Of a stretch of 64,000 nt of DNA, positions 62,101 through 64,000 are shown one piece after another. The stretch is from positions 19,503 to 83,502 of the forward strand of contig NKJD01000012.1 of the NCBI GenBank assembly GCA_002256385.1, given 5' to 3'. A program made the position numbers and the translations under genes. Each line of letters begins with the position of its first letter. The stretch's first letter is position 1. Source of the stretch: Flavobacterium sp. BFFFF2 (GTDB lineage: Bacteria; Bacteroidota; Bacteroidia; Flavobacteriales; Flavobacteriaceae). Under the pieces are notes generated by a model, which worked only from the letters and a program-made list of their open reading frames with translations, did no database searches and had not been told where the DNA came from.

Positions 62101-64000
62101 AACAGCCCTAGCATTTTGACTTATACTTTGCAGTCGGTTACTTCGGCGGGTGCTTTGGCTTGTTCACAAGCACAAACGGGCAGTGTTACCACAGAAGTTA
62201 TAGGTACGCCAACGGCAAATATCCCACCTGCTTATGAGGTGTGTGATGACAACAATGATGGGTATTCTTGTTTGTTTAATTTGAGTACGCTTCAAAACAC
62301 AATTGTAGGGGGTAATAACTCGCTTCAGGTGAGTTTCCATGAAACACAGACTGATGCCCAAAACGGGGTAAACACCTTGCCACTGAACACTTATTGCAAC
62401 ATCAATCCGTTCCAACAAGATATTTTTGTTCGGGTGTTTAACCCACTGGTGCCACAGTGCCCTACGGTGATTAACATTGCCCTAAAAGTAAACAACCGCC
62501 CAATGCCTCCAGCGGTGATTGATCCGCTTCAATTGTGCGATATCAATAGCACAGGCGATGGCTTTGAGGCTTTTGATTTAAGCTTGCAAGACAACATCAT
62601 CACCAGCGGACAAAGCGGTTTAACTGTAACGTATTTTGCCACCCAGGCCGATGCGCAAGCAAACACCGCTGTACTGAGCCTTCCATTTACCAACACCACA
62701 GCCAACCAACAAACCATTTGGTTCCGTTTGCAAAAAACAAGCACAGGTTGTTTCTCCGTAGGCTCGTTTAACATCATTGTAAACCCATTGCCAGCCACGC
62801 CTACCACTGCTGTTGTACAAAATGCGTGTAGCCTGCCAACCGATGCCACACAAGCGCTGTTTGTCCTAAGCACCAACAATGCAGTGTTAACACAAAGCAT
62901 AAACGGCATGCAGGTGGCTTACTTTGCCTCACTATCCGATGCCCAAACAGGTACCAATCCATTAGCCGATAATTACACCTCCGCATCAACCACGGTGACT
63001 GCCTTAGTAACCAATACCAACACAGGCTGTACACAAACCATGCCGGTGCAATTGCAAGTAGTAAGCGCACCCGCTCTGACTGCACCTACACCACTAGCGG
63101 TGTGTGACGATGATGAGAATGATGGCTTCTCTTGTTTGTTTGTTTTGAATGCCAAAGACAGTGAAATCACAGGCGGACAAACAGGTCTGGTGGTCACTTA
63201 CCACGAAACCCAAACCGATGCCCAAAACGGGGTCAATGCTTTGGTTTCACCTTATTGCAACATTAACCCCACCACACAAACGGTTTACGTGCGGGTCATT
63301 AACCCGGGCGCTCCCGATTGCTATTCGATGATTACTTTAGAAATCAAGGTTGATGCCAAACCAATCGTTGCCATCCCGAGTGTGCCTTATGCTTTGTGCG
63401 ATGACGACACGGACGGCTCGGTTGCGTTTGATTTGACTGGGTATGGCCCAACGATTTTAGACACGTTACTCCCTGCAGATTACACGGTGAGTTATTACCT
63501 TACTGAGGCCGAGGCCTTGGCAGGTACAGGCGCTTTAACAGGCACTGCGGCTTATGTCTCGATCAGTAAAACGATTTATGTTCGGGTTCAGAACAACCTA
63601 ACGGGCTGCTTTAAAGTGGTTCCATTGGCCTTGCAGGTGAACCCACTTCCGATTCTTCCTTTTCCACTAGCTTCGTATAACCTATGTGACTATGTGACAC
63701 TAGGGGACAACCAAGAGCCTTTTGATTTAGATGGCCAATCGCCTTTGATTTTAAATGGCCAAACAGGCATTGCGGTGAGTTTCTACCAAACAGCCTTTGA
63801 TGCCCAAGGGGGCGATTTGAGCACTTCGATTCCCTCGCCATACACGGCAGGTCCGGTGCAAACGATCCATGTGCGTGCACAGAACACCACCACAGGCTGC
63901 TTTAGAACCAGCACCATGGACATTCGGGTGAACCCATTGCCACAGTTGGTTCCGATGACCTTGCCTTTAACCGTGTGCGACAGCGACCAAGATGGGGTGT
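56194..64000 (+). CDS. Giant secreted repeat protein of T9SS/gliding-adhesin type, 3' end outside window
   Basis: The frame opens at the ATG at 56194 (signal peptide MKLRTLLLLFVITTFSNINAQ) and has no stop to base 64000 (2602 codons). Two related N-terminal domains (about 22-208 and 355-530, NLLVNGDFEQG and NLIFNGDFSAG) look like galactose-binding beta-sandwiches. A SprB-like repeat lies between them (about 210-285). Ig-like repeats follow (540-870), then a Cys-rich globular domain (870-1120) and more Ig-like repeats (about 1345-2010). From about residue 2015 there are seven copies of a 97-residue repeat starting CDDNNDG and containing TDAQNG and a VRVxNP-type strand. Such proteins usually end in a gliding-motility-associated T9SS type B sorting domain, expected beyond the window. 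An adhesin role is inferred. Confidence 0.88.
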   Translation, partial: MKLRTLLLLFVITTFSNINAQNLLVNGDFEQGYNVGYQGGQTPNYSYIAQPYSGSTSAGNWAIYSNPKTVNTLSFVISTDHSGTGNMMIVDGTGVDNQSRFWKAGNNGGGICGLTVGTTYTFSYWIRSIFNTVGGTLANIGVQFNNANNVTRTLGTTLAPLTAAGWQKVEYTFTATNACVNIEMFNNIAVFAGNDFAIDDMSLTAPPKPLDLTYSVVNGYCQILGSIVAYGIEGVTPYSYTLNGGANPITNTTGIFNNLQSGTYSITVTDSNGGTKTKSGIQVTSPDMITLTNPSTICQGDLTSITASGGSNYLWTADPVDTGLTSPTSPTIVVSPAVTTTYSLSVGTQPAPANLIFNGDFSAGNVGFVTQYAYTANNNAGLQRAYGIVTTANSWEASFGACTDHTGAGGKMMIADGSIFNNGNDVVWRQVVPVEQNKTYTFGYWVQITALNNPAKLETFINNVSLGIQIPPGTPTCNWVYASYTWNSGTNTTADISIFDREIAPGGNDFAIDDISLIGTTGCVGPSVKITVNQKPVVTDTISSLTACKNAASPVISLAVPPTTANLTYTYFINGGANQTVTTSSPNVPATISVPTNNAGTFLYTITSVSYTDNGQTCTFNQSPVIQDSVVINNQLAASIAIDRASACQDQVRPSITFTGVNGVPPYTFFYTVNGGSTQTISSTAPSSIAYFQAPVSATGTYVYALTGVTDSTGNNCTLPISGSVSYLVKPLPVATITTIPLTQTVCPNNPAVFSVQGTPNAIVSFNNTYDSTPTTIQLDASGNGQFISEVLLNQGVFTYYLEAVALVSSSCTRVYTTRQEFVVTVVANGCATAVGGDINIDGTINPNPHPICNFNGSVNCTTLKVKATDIASTSKYKVSKIPYCPQAPFVNTGGNWQSLYPDDITGDDEWSTPFLFPGATATDPAFQFCFFGNAYTKLNVGSNGVITFNLPATHSFCEYNFNQLTIPNINFPIKNAIYGVYQDTDYTKIPPYSPLRIATNYSVQGEYPCRKFIVNFANLPQFGTGCNVATVGLQTSQIVLYEVSNIVEVYIERRVPCTTWQQGEGVVGIMNAAGTLGYAPTPGNCAGCPNRNTGGWSATQEAYRFSPDGPNVPITYQWKDENGVVVSNANTVTVCPTATTTYTATASYLVCGVTQKKSIPVTVSVSDGGTIAPNGTNLVQCSNLFDFTSNYNQFFDGLNEVFFYTSNQDAIAGANPIDGVPTAFYSTGQTIYVRINFPGADCNQIRTFQLIPTGSLGASINVGATSSNSVQFSWLSLLGASSYIVSYQINGGAIVNVGDIGNLLTYTVSCNPLDVVKIIVTPVATNPQACFVSTNQTGTAQACTPATAVISSDASTVCLNGTQPTISFTATGGAAPFTFSYKVNSGATQTINTSATSNTATIPLDTSVSGTTIYNLLDVSYSNPACTQTQPQTLVVTVLPAPQATIAVSNAGICEGGTSTVTFTGSQGLPPYTFSYDLNGSVFTVSTTTTSSIAAITVPNGPGTYNYTLQSIQSTTTPVCSNVVTGVKTVVVDPLPTATISGTVTLCSGNSSTITFTGTPNAVVTYSIDGGANQTVTLNSSGTASVQSPVLTSNSVYTLVDITSNVSVPCNVPLTGNATITVVNLPTATIASDSPLCSGSTSTITFTGTPNAVVTYLDATNTSRTVTLDGLGSAQVTSPVLTADATYSLVSIELVNPTSTCSANLTGSTTVTVLALPTANLAVDQPAVCQNGISPVLTFTGSGSVAPYTFTYTLDAGSPQTVTTSGTNNTATVSVPTGSNGTFTYNLVNVQSSSNPVCSQTVSVSVPVTVLALPAASLSADVSAVCQNGTSAVLTFTGSGGVSPYTFSYTANGSSQTLSSIAGQDAVTFSVPTNASGTQTYVLTGVSSSTSPACSQTQSSTTTITIEPLPTATIGISTAAVCINGISPVVTFTGASGVAPYTFTYTDPSGTTQSVTSTGATATVSVPTNSPSILTYTLQSVTSAGALACSQAQTGSVTTEVIGTPTANIPPAYEVCDDNNDGYSCLFNLSTLQNTIVGGNNSLQVSFHETQTDAQNGVNTLPLNTYCNINPFQQDIFVRVFNPLVPQCPTVINIALKVNNRPMPPAVIDPLQLCDINSTGDGFEAFDLSLQDNIITSGQSGLTVTYFATQADAQANTAVLSLPFTNTTANQQTIWFRLQKTSTGCFSVGSFNIIVNPLPATPTTAVVQNACSLPTDATQALFVLSTNNAVLTQSINGMQVAYFASLSDAQTGTNPLADNYTSASTTVTALVTNTNTGCTQTMPVQLQVVSAPALTAPTPLAVCDDDENDGFSCLFVLNAKDSEITGGQTGLVVTYHETQTDAQNGVNALVSPYCNINPTTQTVYVRVINPGAPDCYSMITLEIKVDAKPIVAIPSVPYALCDDDTDGSVAFDLTGYGPTILDTLLPADYTVSYYLTEAEALAGTGALTGTAAYVSISKTIYVRVQNNLTGCFKVVPLALQVNPLPILPFPLASYNLCDYVTLGDNQEPFDLDGQSPLILNGQTGIAVSFYQTAFDAQGGDLSTSIPSPYTAGPVQTIHVRAQNTTTGCFRTSTMDIRVNPLPQLVPMTLPLTVCDSDQDGV
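62242..64000 (+). repeat. Tandem coding repeats with a period of about 290 bases
   Basis: Repeat units begin at codons for the first Cys of CDxxxDG near 62242, 62536, 62827, 63103, 63397, 63685 and 63976, spaced 276-294 bases. Units share TDAQNGVN, YCNINP and VRVxNP-type strands at protein level, and short exact DNA identity such as GATGCCCAAAACGGGGT in units 1 and 4. They continue past the window edge. Confidence 0.8.

Noticed and set aside
56260..63880. Many short open frames on both strands inside the giant repeat gene, possible signs of frameshift or gene decay
   Set aside because: The main frame from 56194 has no stop to the window end and stays in frame through all repeats, so the gene is intact here and the others are shadows.
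62242..64000. Regular repeats as a CRISPR array or mobile element
   Set aside because: The period is about 290 bases, the units are coding and degenerate at DNA level, and there are no spacers, no cas genes and no terminal inverted repeats.

Overview
The window is chromosomal DNA of a gliding, aerobic member of the Bacteroidota, most likely a Flavobacteriaceae species close to Flavobacterium. The evidence is the low-GC sequence, gldB/gldC, SusC/SusD, an alternative complex III (ActA-F) operon, many secreted proteins with type IX secretion system (T9SS) C-terminal sorting domains, and TAnnTTTG promoter elements. No rRNA, tRNA, insertion sequence, prophage or CRISPR array was seen.

Layout. 1-4750 (-) is the N-terminal part of a large secreted multidomain adhesin that runs off the left edge. 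4916-13501 holds hflX, a DUF5686 outer-membrane protein, pdhB, a T9SS-secreted zinc metallopeptidase, an agmatinase-family ureohydrolase and a SPOR-domain protein. 13618-25073 is one respiratory unit with its own promoter and terminator: actABCDEF followed by the cytochrome c oxidase subunit II and I genes. Electrons would pass from quinol through ActB/ActC/ActF and the haems of ActA/ActE to the CuA site of oxidase subunit II. 25209-28708 holds trpS, a TatD nuclease, an acyltransferase and a bacilliredoxin. 28772-31820 (-) is gldB-gldC, a BioF-like enzyme and a conserved unknown gene, divergent from nadE. A NarL-type response regulator follows.

33620-50169 is a complete maltodextrin/starch locus. 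The minus-strand operon encodes an MFS transporter, beta-phosphoglucomutase and a GH65 phosphorylase, with a LacI regulator upstream. The plus-strand operon encodes SusC, SusD, a SusE-like lipoprotein and a T9SS alpha-amylase, followed by a T9SS protein made of five alternating modules. Glucans would be bound and cut at the surface, imported by SusCD, moved across the inner membrane by the MFS protein, phosphorolysed to beta-glucose-1-phosphate and isomerised to glucose-6-phosphate. Control DNA between the two operons includes a perfect LacI-type palindrome, two related 28-bp palindromes and a pair of mutually exclusive hairpins at the transporter start codon.

50242-56047 holds a PH/SHOCT-domain gene whose 5' end is broken by a stop codon, two envelope proteins, lgt, yidD, cysS and folE. 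A probable recurrent non-coding element lies between folE and cysS. 56194-64000 (+) is the start of a giant T9SS-type repeat protein that runs off the right edge and becomes clearly more GC-rich towards its 3' end.

Most of the window is ordinary core genome. The least explained signals are the regulatory DNA of the maltose locus, the nonsense codon in the PH-domain gene, the folE-cysS element and the five-module starch-locus protein.
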